From positions 3,224,001 to 3,288,000 of the forward strand of contig JAJTUQ010000005.1 in NCBI GenBank assembly GCA_021399445.1: DNA of 64,000 bases, written 5' to 3'. Origin of the DNA: Xylogone sp. PMI_703 (taxonomy: Eukaryota; Ascomycota; Leotiomycetes). The notes beneath the pieces were generated by a model. The model was not told the origin of the DNA and searched no databases. It saw only the letters and a list, made by a program, of their open reading frames with translations. Positions 24,101 through 34,412 of the stretch are shown here, piece after piece. The first letter of the stretch is position 1, and each line of letters begins with the position of its first letter. The translations under genes were made by a program, and so were the position numbers.

Positions 24101-24211
24101 AGCTATTCTGTCAGGTGTCTTCGTGGCCCATTCATCAAAGAGATTTACGACAGTAGGCCCAAGGGGCCCAGAAACATGGTTAGAAACGTGATTTCCGTTC
24201 ATCGTTGGCAT
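21134..24211 (-). CDS. NRPS-like protein, A-T-C architecture
   Basis: Single-exon gene of 1,025 residues. The adenylation domain (~20-500) shows A3 FTSGSTGKPKGV (~174), A4 FDGC with the Asp that normally contacts an amino group, A5 TYGPSETT, A7 YRTGD, an unusual A8 (GRADSLIKNRGFLINLE) and A10 with the catalytic Lys (NSKTDR). The thiolation domain carries LGGNSL (~544). The C-terminal condensation-type domain (~610-1020) has HHVLTDV (~739): both His and the Asp of HHxxxDG are kept, but the Gly is Val. There is no thioesterase or reductase. The protein could load one amino acid or aryl acid and hand it to an amine or alcohol on the polyketide-derived chain. In the fumonisin pathway a thiolation-condensation protein (Fum14) performs esterification, a related logic. 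ATG 24211 is used; a second ATG lies 9 bases downstream. Confidence 0.93.
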   Translation of the reverse strand: MPTMNGNHVSNHVSGPLGPTVVNLFDEWATKTPDRIAAEWQGETLTYASLRTASLHVSRALLLAGVKPRANVPVLTDMSLEMLPAVIGILRVGACYVPMDVAFWSRPRIEAVLSDLSSSVALITSPCPGLQLPVITVNFQKEWLYSSLRDEHKLSAHLDELQRGFRADYLAWIIFTSGSTGKPKGVMVYHSAVYEHSIVKHSAELENDAAKGGRCLLAFSIAFDGCASVVWSNLAKGGTLAMASPSSFPEVATTCDLLTLTPSMLAILDPVGPYDRVRYIYLSAEAPNLEVVRQWITPNRKVFTTYGPSETTCIISFGELKPDEEPPFGDLIPGFNVALVDENLEECDHGEVMITGPGLAAGYLNNPELTAQKFIQWKGERYYRTGDLARMTAQGQLVWAGRADSLIKNRGFLINLETEVEPALRSFPTVRLAVALKWKDKLVGYVQPAAVDIEELRLFMKERFDPFVIPDEILALDSFPLNVNSKTDRRALEAMLEARYPQNEDILDDDDQHLSAYDALRLAFARCLHAVLNELDKDSSFTRLGGNSLAAIQLSNFLKKRGYSVSVIQILKLDTIGLLEESIKSLSNPNGLDHDHDPTLSSEEARATDLQKLMLSSSLQNPLSFAIISTTKYIGDPSTVPSPRELHDASVKSLSAHSIFQTRFDLESWTLSDLGRLNLDWEEVSVEEAEFESTIVAMEKKAWLNLNGLTRSDIEVPYCHVTCVFVPGRKALAFVSRMHHVLTDVFSSAILSHDMERALAGEEVLQGPRIQDFARFMYRHKRENLEKAIYTWENMLKSLSASFILEIPAPQTPCSTQGFDLIPLSFPTGISKSTLSSAARSHGITVSTMIYAAWSLFLSKISGYDSVGFSISLSGRTLPWSSAPSVVGTLLCRAPISTIIPVNATVHEWLAGLHKTVLDVLEFDGLTHSLPPSIMSDPRTNSTQVQCLLDMPEPSTNWSYQDRQKHGYKLYWFIFQDGTNVSTIFEIESGKVNLNWAKEVGGIPGRMLQGLVNATEDMLVGDLLR

Positions 24212-25413
24212 TCTAGAGAGTTCAGCGGATTAGGATGAGCATTAAATTACCGACACAGGAGCAGATAGCTAAAGACTCTCATATGTGCTCATGCCGCATG
24301 GACTTAAGAGGTCTTTACAGAAGATGGTCCTCTCTTTCACCTACGTCTCAGTATGTTGTGCTTGGCCCTAGGATGTGTCTTCATCCTGTAAAGTTTGAGT
24401 GCCTTATCCAAACACTCGTTTCTAGGCTTTTCCAAACCGGGGATATCTTCCCGAGTATTGTTTATGAATTTATTATATTTAGGATACTTGTGTTATGAGT
24501 CTGACAAAATAATCTTGACTCCTTAGGAGTGTGTTACATTCAAAATTGCTTAGTATTACAAAAAACTGTTTCCTAATTCGTGTACTTAGTGCATCAATTA
24601 TCCTTTGTAAAAATGAACTATTAGCTTCAAAACGAATCAATAATTACATAAATAATGATAATCACTTTTTTATCTTGTTTATCGGGATTGGCATTGTATT
24701 GTATTGGTCCATTGATATGGAATCCTGGCTGACTGTGCGCAGAAAATGTTATGTTAGGGTGCTGGGTATATGATGGCTGACAGTGCATGCGATCGGTCAC
24801 GACGTTATTAGCTTTTTATACCTCTGGGAAAGTGGTCAAAATTTCTTATACCTAGTGGCAATTTCTAAGTCCTAAACTAAGGTATCATGTTCTGATTATT
24901 AGATATCCTTCCGATTCGCAACTCTTTCCGCTTCCAGTACCGTACATAAACGACATGGCTGACATTTCTGTATATGCAATCTCCTGGTAATCCTGGCAAA
25001 CCATGCGACTCGACAAATCTAGCAAGGACAGCACTGGCCTAGAACGCATGTTGTTTTGCTCTATTACACTGGCTGACAGCCAAGGAGGCACAAGTGGCTG
25101 ACTGCATGACTACCCGGTAGCGGATCGCACCAAAGGGTTGACCATTGTGACGGGGATTATCACGTATATGCAGAACGCTAGTCGATTTGCACAGTACTAC
25201 CATTGGCAAAATTGTTAATTCTGTTCTAGAGGACATTAAGTTATTCCATCTCTAACATCGTGCATCGGATAATTGGTTGATTAGTCAAACTAGTCTAATT
25301 ACTGCACCCACCAGGGCAGAAACTAGAACAGGTACGGCGGGCCGTCCACAACATCCCCTTAAGCACCCCTCTCGGGATATCTTTGATGCATGTGGAATGT
25401 AAACCAAGCAATT
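24212..25413. other. 1.2 kb intergenic region upstream of NRPS-like gene
   Basis: No gene is seen between the NRPS-like start and the SDR stop. AT-rich sequence (24470-24680) is followed by a dense cluster of five TGGCTGAC copies, listed separately. Confidence 0.6.
24726..25102. promoter_or_regulatory. five TGGCTGAC copies, candidate operator array
   Basis: Exact TGGCTGAC copies start at 24726, 24774, 24956, 25070 and 25095, all in the same orientation, 515-890 bases upstream of the NRPS-like ATG. The 25070 copy is part of a 13-bp palindrome, TGGCTG-A-CAGCCA. About two copies of any 8-mer are expected on both strands of 64 kb, so five in 377 bases is not chance. Identity of the binding protein is inferred: the cluster bZIP is the obvious candidate. 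Confidence 0.55.
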
Positions 25414-26724
25414 TCAATGCTTCGTAGGTGCCTCCGTCAGTAGAGGGAAGGCATTTGCTGTCAATTCCTGAATGATCTCATTCCAAACCAATGCCTGAGC
25501 CTGCCGTGCTGCTGGACTTGCGATGTTGGTGATTGCTTCTCTGAGTTATGTATGTTAGCGCACCAGTCACTGTATGAAAAACATATACTTCTTACTTGCG
25601 GTACTCTTCGTCTGTATAAAATGATATGACGAACTTGCCCTGTGAGCTACTGTGTAAGTATACGTATGATAAACATGAGATTGGATAGAATGCTTGCGTG
25701 TTCCTGCTTTGATGTAAGACTAGCAGATACATAAAATCTTGCACCGTAATCTGCCGACTTGCCCAAACCACCCAGGTACAAGGGTACTCCAAGTTTCATC
25801 AGGAGAGACTGGCTGACAATGGTACGTGCGATATCAGTATAAACCAGGCCGGGACAAACACTGTTTACAATCACTTGTGGCCTAAAAAAGTGCAGCAACG
25901 TTAGAGAAGATAAATTAAAAAGTTGACAATGCTATCAACAATAGAATCTCTTACTCTCCATCAGGTCCCAATGCCTGCTTGCATATTTCCTCAACAGCAT
26001 ACATCAAGAATAGCTTGCTGTTGTCATAGCTCGGTGTTGACAGTACTCCAGAAGACCAATTTTCCCTCTTGCTACAGTGTCGTAAAACCCCACCGTTCTT
26101 TGCCCACTTAGCCCAAGATGCTATGTCGGCATCCAGGTGTGATTTAGAACTGACGAAGACAAGATGAGCTGGTGTCTCTCGATGCACCCGCTCTTCTTTC
26201 ATCCAGGGCAATAGAAGGAGCCCTAAGAGGGTAGTATTGAGTGTATTTATCTGGATAGTTTCCTCCCTGAGTCATTGTGCATGAATTCTTAGTTGTGACT
26301 TTTATCACAAATTCCAAATTTGTAATCATAAGACTCACCAGCCTTCTGGGCTCTCCACAAATTCAGTTGTCATAATTCCAGCATTCAAAATCACAACATC
26401 CAGCCCTCCCTTTCCTTTACGGAATCCCTTTAGCTCCTCCACAAATTCCACACATGAAGAGTACCGACTCATGTCCAACTCCATGATCTGCACCTTCGAT
26501 CTGCCTTTGATCCTGGTTGCCCTCTCGATACTATCCTTAGCCAATTCCCCACGAGATGCATTTCGACAGGTAATTATGACATCGGCTCCTAGATTTGCAA
26601 AGTGGATGGCGCTTACGAGACCGAGACCGCTGGTTCCACCGGTGATCAGTACTGTCTGGTCCTGGAAAGTGTCAGCAGGAGGTAGCGGTTCAGGAATGAA
26701 CTTGTCGCGGATACGGCGAAACAT
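25414..26724 (-). CDS. short-chain dehydrogenase/reductase (SDR)
   Basis: NAD(P)-dependent oxidoreductase. Exons 26339-26724, 25955-26266, 25698-25881, 25596-25639 and 25414-25540 give 350 residues. The Rossmann motif TGGTSGLG is at ~30, NAG at ~118, and the catalytic YDNSK (YxxxK) at ~200. The third intron (25640-25697) reads as GC-AG: only this splice restores the conserved join EH-GKF and the frame. The C-terminal exon (EAITNIASPAARQAQALVW) is typical of this SDR group in fungal clusters. The first ATG is at 26724. In a PKS/oxoamine-synthase cluster an SDR could reduce the 3-keto group, as Fum13 does for fumonisin, but this protein may act elsewhere. An AGCTGAC at 26866 lies 142 bases upstream of the start. 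Confidence 0.88.
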
Positions 26725-27329
26725 TGCCAATGGTAATTTGGCTCTCTTCGTAAAGTATATACTTAATACTAAGGTGGTGTTTATATTTATGGTTATATGA
26801 TGTCTTTGTGATAAAAGGGGAAGAAAAAGTGGCGATGTAGACTTATGGCCCTATCCTTAATATATAGCTGACGAATACAAATGGACTGGCAAGGTATATA
26901 TACGTCCACAGAGCTTGGTACCCTTTGAATGGCGGCGGACGAATTGTTAGACCGTCGGACAATAAGTGATTTTCTTAGCTAAATGCTCTCCATGCTTACG
27001 CAGAGGTGCTTAAGGTACTAGTTTCTAGACCTTGATATGCATCATCTACGTTATGTGTCTAGTAATATATTGTAGTGATTATGATATTTTTACAACATTT
27101 CAAAGTTTACTGCTGTTAATAGAAACGAATAATAACTAGGAACTGCTAATAACAAAATGGCATTGTAACATATTTGCGTGGAAGTGTTGCCGGCGTCGAA
27201 TACCTTTATTGATCTCTCCCTCAGCATTTACTCATTTGAGATTAGGTCCGAATTCCAACAGCCCCTTTTTGTACTTCAAATCTAACTATTTTTTGGATTT
27301 AGCAGACACTAGTTATCTATATAATCTTA
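26725..27329. other. intergenic, SDR promoter and P450-2 3' end
   Basis: No gene is seen in these 605 bases. An AT-rich stretch lies near 27050-27150. One 7-mer variant of the cluster motif (AGCTGAC, 26866-26872) precedes the SDR. Confidence 0.5.
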
Positions 27330-28986
27330 TCAATCTCTTATACTAAACCTCACTCCTTGTGATCCACTCCATGTCCTTGCAACAATTGTAGTACCGGTAC
27401 ACTCAATGTCTCGTACGCCGGTATCGAATAGTTCCAGAATCCCTTTATCTCCAGCATGTCTACATCCCGCACTTCCATAGTTCCTGAAAATCCTCCCTAT
27501 AGTTATGAACAGCTCTGCATATGCAAGATTCATTCCAATGCATGCTCTCGATCCTTTGGCGAAGGAGCAGAGGTATCTGTCAAGTCGCGGGTTCTCCAAC
27601 CACCGCTCAGGACGGAACGTTTTAGAGTTTGGGAATATCCTCTCATCGTGGTGAGTAAGGTAAACGCTCATGCTGGTGGGTGTACCTGGTGGTATAACCC
27701 AGGTCTTCAGACCCTTGAGTACCATTGATTCATCAGGAGCGACTCGCGAAACACGGCCAGGAACACCATAGCCTAGACGCAAAGCTTCACGTATACATGC
27801 GTTCAAGTAGGGTAATGCCTCGAGAGTTGGCAATGGCATGTGGGATTCCGGGTCTGGAATTGAGTTTTCGAGTTCTAATTTGAGTTTATCGAGAATACTA
27901 TCGTCTGTGAGCAGGTAATATATTGCGATGCACAGTATCCAGGACGTAGTTAAGGTACCCGCACCAACGGTCACAGCAGCCTCATCACCCAAACGGCCAA
28001 GAAGCTTTTCTTCCGGAGGGAGCTTACTATCAAGGATTTCGTGAAAGATAGTTCGGCTCTGGTCCTTCTCGATAGATGGATGTGTTGAGAAGATTGCTTT
28101 TTCGGCTTCTGCGCGGATTTCCTGTTTTCAGGAGTCAGCACTTTTTCCACTAAGGATTGGAAAGGGATACATACGTTCTTCCCTTCGATATAATCGGCGA
28201 AGGCAGGGATGAATTTTGTGGTAAAACTCTGTGGTAAAGCTTCCAAGGTTTGCATAATTATCGGGAACTGAGCCATGAATGGTGCGATATTCAGGCCAGC
28301 GATAGCTGCGTCGTGAAATGACGGATCAAAGGCTGGGTGCCCAAGTCGGTCATGACAAGTCCCAAAGCACAAGTTAGTGACGACATCTGCGCCATCTTAG
28401 CAAGATTGAAGTTCTACATTCTAGGTATTTGCCATTAATACACCTACATACCGTTAGTGAAGGCAGCAAAGACATGATTTGCAACCAGAACATTTTGGGC
28501 TCTTTGACACTCGGCGAACCTCTCCAACAACTGGTCCACTTTCCCATCGACCAACGGTTGCAACTTCCGTATCGTAGTTTTGGAGAAGAACGGATTTAGA
28601 GCTGCCCTTCTAATACGATGCAAATCATGTGAGTTGGTGCTGAGTGTAGCTCCTCCCGTTCGAAAGGCCTGCGTATCAAAATCCCACTTGTCCCTCTTGC
28701 GGCCGGGCCCTGCGTACAAGACATCCATAAATTCGGGGTCCACCACGTGTAGTTCGCATGGATTGATGCGAATAACCGGGCCATATATCGAGTGCAGCTG
28801 TTGAATCTTGAAGAGATATTGGCCTCTCTTGATGACATCGTAGTAGAATTGGTACCACCAAGTGAGGGCTGCCAGCTTAGGGCCTGGAAAATGCGCGATT
28901 GGGCTCAGGACAAGACGTTGAATAACGAGAGAGACTACGTAGAGCACGCTGATGACAGCGGTAAACAGCGCCAAAGTGAGCAACAT
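27330..28986 (-). CDS. cytochrome P450 (second cluster P450)
   Basis: Microsomal P450. Exons 28452-28986, 28175-28395 and 27330-28121 (introns of 56 and 53 nt) give 515 residues. An N-terminal membrane helix (~2-24) is followed by the Pro-rich FPGPK. The I-helix has VGAGTLTT, where the usual AGxxT becomes GAGTLTT. ExxR is EALR, and the heme loop FAKGSRACIGMNLA carries the cysteine. The overall look is of the trichodiene-oxygenase-like fungal P450 group, clearly different from the CYP52-like gene at 14.6 kb. It starts 466 bases from the divergent ABC transporter start, so the two probably share a control region. The oxidation performed is unknown. Confidence 0.92.
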
Positions 28987-29452
28987 GATTAGTCAATTTA
29001 ATCCTATTTACCAAACTAGTTGTTGAATCTCGACAGCTAATCTCGTGTTGCAGAATCATCCAATAATATATACTCAGGGTTTCATCAAGGTTGCTGTACT
29101 GTATTTTGGTTTATACCACACCCATGAGATACATAACTCCATCAACCAACCCTACAGGGGCCCAAGCATTTGTTCGCGGTACGAGCCAACCATGCGCCTT
29201 GCAGTCAGCCAACTCCCACTGGCACGCCTTGGGGTTGTATTATTTGCGTGTCTGGGGTCCACTACGTACTTCCGATTCTGGCGCCAGAGCCGGGCTGATT
29301 CTATGCCGACAATTTTATTACTCGACTGTGCCACGGTCCTTGGCTGACCAACCCACGAAATCCCCTCCCAACAAGGGGTCTCCTTCGTGCTTTGCGTCCA
29401 GTTGAAGATGGATATTCGAAAAAGCTGCTGAGGCTTGTTCCATCAGTTCAAG
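28987..29452. promoter_or_regulatory. divergent promoter P450-2 / ABC transporter with two motifs
   Basis: A 466-base bidirectional region. GTCAGCCA at 29204-29211 (within TGCAGTCAGCCA) and TGGCTGAC at 29341-29348 lie 218 and 355 bases from the P450 start, and 242 and 105 bases from the ABC start. No open frame here shows protein-family similarity. Confidence 0.55.
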
Positions 29453-32400
29453 ATGCCCTTCTACAGCAGCGAAGGGAACCTGTTCCAGCTGAACCAAGCC
29501 GAATTCGACTTCAACATCCAATTTGAGCAGCTGTTCTTCTCCATTATTCCCTCGGCTTTGTTTATCGTACTATCATTATGGCGCATCATTTCCCAAGCAC
29601 GGAAAACCACCGTGGTGAAAGCTCCAGCCTTCCAATTCATCAAATTGGTATGCGTTTTCTCTACTTGGCTATACGGACCTATCGTCGCAACTTGCTGATG
29701 TGATGAAACTACACGACTACAGGTCACGATCACTATCTATGCTGCGCTAGAACTTACACTCCTCGTCTTGGTTGCGACAAGGACCCTCCATGTCGCCCGC
29801 CTATTTCTAGCAGCCTCGATCCTTAAGCTTGCGGCCGCCCTATTCATGATCTTGTTGAGTCTTGTTGACCACAGCAAAAGTCCAAGGCCGTCCGTGTTGT
29901 TGAATAGCTACTTGTTTTTGACTCTGCTGCTGGACGCGGCCCAGGCTAGAACGCTGTTTCTGTTATCGGATGATAGGCCCGAGCTCACCTACAGTAGCGT
30001 TTTCATTGCTGCAATTGCTTTGAAGCTCGGAATATTGCTCTTGGAATCCAAGCGGAAATCCAAATGGGTAAGCTGGGATGAGAAGGAACACAGTCCAGAG
30101 GAGACGAGCGGCATCTTCTCCCTTGGTGTCTTTTTCTGGCTCAACAAGATCTTCTTAGATGGATACAAAAAGATCTTGACAGTCAAGGACCTCTATCCTC
30201 TTGACAGCTCTTTGAATGTAGAATTGCTCCATGAAGAGTTCTCCAGGAACATAGACTATTCCAAGCTGAAGGGCGACAAATTTGGTCTGGTGAAAGTGCT
30301 TGTGCGTACGCTGAAGGTCCCTCTCCTGCTTCCCATACCTGCACGCCTGGCACTTCTCGGTTTCACGATTTGCCAGCCGTTTTTTATCGAGAGCCTAGTG
30401 AATCATCTATCCCAACCAACAGTCGACGCAAATACTGGATATGGCTTTATCGGCGCGAGTGTCCTGATATATTCAGGAATTGCTATTTCTACAGCCCTCT
30501 ACTGGTCAGTAAGATCCTTGACATAACTGCTCATTATCCAAATCTGTCACTCATACACATCCACAGGTACTTCCATCATCGGCTGCGTACTATGGCAAGA
30601 TCAATACTCGTTACTGAGACCTTTATTAAAGCCACTAAAGCTCGCATTGGAACTGCTGATGACAGCGCAGCACTCACATTAATGAGCACTGACATAGAGC
30701 GAATCAAGATGGGCTTGCGAACTATTCATGACACATGGGCAAGCATCATTCAAGTCGCTGTAGCTGCATGGATGTTGCAAGAACGACTCGGTACAGTGTT
30801 CGTTATCCCAATAGGAGTTGTCTTAGTCTGCCTTGCTGGTTTGGGCGTCCTCATAAAGTTTGCTGGGGACTCCCAGAGGGCCTGGATGGCAGGAGTCCAG
30901 AAACGCGTTGGCCTAACGGCCACAGTCATTGCTAGCATGAAAAACTTGAAGATATCTGGTCTTACTGCTGCCGTGAGCGACTTTGTGCAGAAGCTTCGCG
31001 TCGATGAGCTATCAGCAGGAGCCCGATTCCGTAAAATATTCATCATTGCTGCGCTCTTTGGTTTCATTCCAATGTTACTCAGCCCACCGCTAACCTTTGC
31101 ATTTGCTCACCGAACATTTGATGCCACCAGGATGTTCACAAGTCTTTCTTGGCTTTCGCTTCTGACAAACCCACTATCGCAGCTCTTCCAGTCTACCCCC
31201 GAGCTCCTCTCTGGACTGGCCTGTTTGGGCCGAATTCAGGCCTTTTTAGAATGTGAGGATCATCATGATTTTCGGCAAGTTCTCGCTGATATGAGACTGA
31301 AGTCAGAAAAGGCTCCAGTAGATACTGAAGCCCTGCTTCAGTCAAACCCGGATTCGGCAGATCCGATCGTTATCAAGAACGGCAACTTTGGCTGGGAAGA
31401 AGGCAAATTTGCCTTGCGGAACATGAATACTCAAATATCCAAGTCCTCTCTTACTATTGTTGTTGGACCAGTTGGTTCGGGCAAATCTACTCTCTGCAAG
31501 GCACTACTTGGAGAAATCCCTTTCAGCGAAGGTAGCACAATTTTGAGCACTAGACTTCCCCATGTCGGGTTCTGTGACCAAGTCGCATTCCTCTCGAACA
31601 AGTCTATCAGAGATAATATTATAGGATTCTCTCCATTCGATAGTAAAAGATATGATCAAATAATTGAGGCAACCGCTCTGGCTTTTGATTTTGAAACACT
31701 TCCACAAGGCGATAGAACAAACGTAGGATCCGATGGTATCACTTTATCTGGCGGCCAAAGACACCGTGTTTCTCTAGCGCGAGCTCTATATTTGCAATCT
31801 GATCTCTTGGTGCTCGATGATATTTTTAGTGGCTTAGATGCAGACACAGAAGAGCAGGTCTTTCAGAAAGTTTTCGGACCTGGAGGTCTTCTTAGACGAC
31901 GAGGCACCACCGTCGTACTATGCACTCACAGCATCAGGCACCTCCCAGCGGCTGATCATATAATAGCCCTCGGAGAAGGCACCATTATTGAGCAAGGCAA
32001 ATTTGACAGATTAATGACTGGTAAGGGATACGTTCAGAGTTTAGGGCTGAAAGGGTTTTCTGACAGCGATGTTTCGTCTGTGGAAATCGAAACCAAGGAA
32101 AGCGCTCAAGAATCAAAGCAACAACTGCTTCGTGCAACGACAACGACGGATATATCATCACTCGCGCCAAATACAGATGAATCGCGACAACATGGTGATA
32201 AAATGGTATATAAGCATTATTTCAAGAGCATGGGATGGCTCCTAGCTGGATTCTGCCTATTCTTTGCTTCTCTTTGGGGCTTTTTCACCAACTTCCCTAC
32301 AATTTGTGAGTCAGCTTGCCTTTATGCTGCGGAATATATATCAAATTGGCTATCCAAAAGCTTTAGGTGCATTACTAACTATATTCACTGAATGCAGGGC

Positions 32401-34412
32401 TCACATACTGGACTGATAACTCCCTTTCAAAACATCCGGCTCATTCGTATGCTTACTACGCTGGCATCTATGCTTTACTTCAAATATGCGCCTTAATCTC
32501 GTTGCTTCTCCTCGGTATTGCGCTGCTTACCATCGCTGTGAAGAGAGTAGGCGCCAATCTCCACCGGGAAGCCTTGTCAACTCTAATTCGAGCACCGCTA
32601 CGCTTCTTTACTTCAACAGACACCGGAGTTGTCATAAATCTATTTTCACAAGACCTAAATCTTGTAGACACAGAGCTGCCGGATGCGCTGTTAAATACAC
32701 TATTCTGTGTAAGTCTGTTGCAATTAGGCACCGTTTGGAAGAAAACTGAACAGCATGCTAACAAGGCATTCCAAGGTCTTCCAAGCAATAGGACAAGCTG
32801 CTGTTATGCTTACCTCATCTCCGTATATGGCTTTAAGCTATCCACTTCTTGCTGCCCTAGTGTATGTCATACAAAGATTCTACCTGAGGACTTCAAGACA
32901 GCTGAGGTTGCTGGACCTTGAAACTAAGAGTCCCTTATAGTACGTATACCATTATTACTGCCTAATACCAGGTGATAGTTGCGCTCTATACTAATCCGCA
33001 CTCATTTAGCACGCATTTTCTTGATACTCTTAAGGGTATTATAACTTTAAGAGCTTATGGTGAGTAGCCAATGAAATCATGATGGATTACAAAAAAATAA
33101 TGCCCAATGAGGTGTTTTGCGAAACACCTTGAGTCAAATTATGCAAGATTCATTTTTATTCTGTAGGGTTACTACTAACACTAGAAATACATAGGCTTTC
33201 TTCCTGATGATGTCCACAAGAACGCTCGCCTGATTAATTCTAGCCAACAGCCTGCTTATCTTCTCCTCATGATTCAATCGTGGCTGAACCTAGTTTGCGA
33301 CCTCGTAGTTATGGTGATGGCGGCTGTGCTGACGACTCTTGCCGTCCGGCTTCACTCCAACTCTGGTTTCGCGGGTGCTTCTCTGTTCACCCTCCTGAGT
33401 TTCTCAGAGAATCTTTCCGGCATTGTTATATTCTACACCAAGCTAGAGACTTCTCTTGGGGCAATAGCTAGGCTTAGGACTTTTAACGAAACTGTTAAGC
33501 CTGAGGATATTGATGAAGAGGATATTACTCCTCATGAACAGTGGCCTCAAAATGGTGTCGTGGAGTTGAAAGGCGTGTCTGCAAGTTACGAGTAAGAGAT
33601 ATCTAGCGCAAATATCATACCATGCATATGTAAACAGCACTAATGTTCCGAGTAGTATCGGAGAACAGGCCGGCGACACGCCCAACTTAGCACTCCGCGA
33701 CCTCAATATAACGATCGGTTCTGGAGAGAAGGTTGCCATATGCGGTCGCACCGGTAGTGGCAAGTCTAGTTTCATTTCCCTTCTTCTCAAGCTTCTTGAT
33801 CCTCTGCCAGAGACCGCAGTGAATGCCATAATTGACAACGTGGCTCTCTGCCGTATAAATCGGCCCGCGTTGCGTCAGCGTATAATCGCTGTGCCTCAGG
33901 AGGCTGTATTCCTACCCGACGGCTCTACCTTCCAAGCTAATCTGGATCCATCTAACGTCTCATTGCCCGGAGAATGTCAGGCTGTTCTTGAGGCCGTAAA
34001 TTTATGGCACTTCATTCAAGAGCGCGGAGGACTAGACGCAGGGATGAGTGCAGGTACTCTCAGTGCGGGGCAGCGACAACTCATGTCTCTTGGTCGCGCA
34101 CTCTTGAGACGGCGCATCCGGGCACGGAATCTAGGAATAGTAGGCAGCGGCTCCGAGGGCGGGATACTGTTACTGGATGAGGTAAGCTCGAGTGTGGACC
34201 AGGAAACGGAACGCATTATGCAAGAGGCTATCAGATCTGAATTCAAAGACTACACTGTGATAGCAGTTAGTCACCGACTAGATATGATTATGGACTTTGA
34301 TAGGGTTGTTGTGATGGATAAGGGAGAGATTGTGGAAGTTGGGAATCCGATGGTGTTGGCTGGGGAGGAGGGGACGAGGTTTGGGGACTTGGTTAAGGCT
34401 GCGGGTAAGTAG
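29453..34412 (+). CDS. ABC transporter, ABCC/MRP type
   Basis: Full-size ATP-driven exporter. Exons 29453-29647, 29723-30504, 30567-32305, 32398-32708, 32776-32939, 33010-33059, 33195-33591 and 33656-34412 join in frame to 1,464 residues, the normal length for fungal ABCC proteins. An N-terminal TMD0-like hydrophobic region is followed by TMD1. NBD1 has Walker A GPVGSGKST, signature LSGGQRHRV and Walker B LLVLDD. TMD2 follows, then NBD2 with Walker A GRTGSGKSS, signature LSAGQRQ and Walker B ILLLDE. Both sites look competent. The last acceptor is a tandem GAG/TAG, so two isoforms differing by one Ser are possible. It is divergent from P450-2. Likely role: product export or self-protection, as suggested for Fum19 in fumonisin producers. 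This is the probable right end of the cluster. Confidence 0.94.

Noticed and set aside
33110..33131. Short hairpin (AGGTGTTT / AAACACCT) within an ABC transporter intron
   Set aside because: An 8-bp stem in an intron is expected by chance at this scale and nothing supports a functional RNA.
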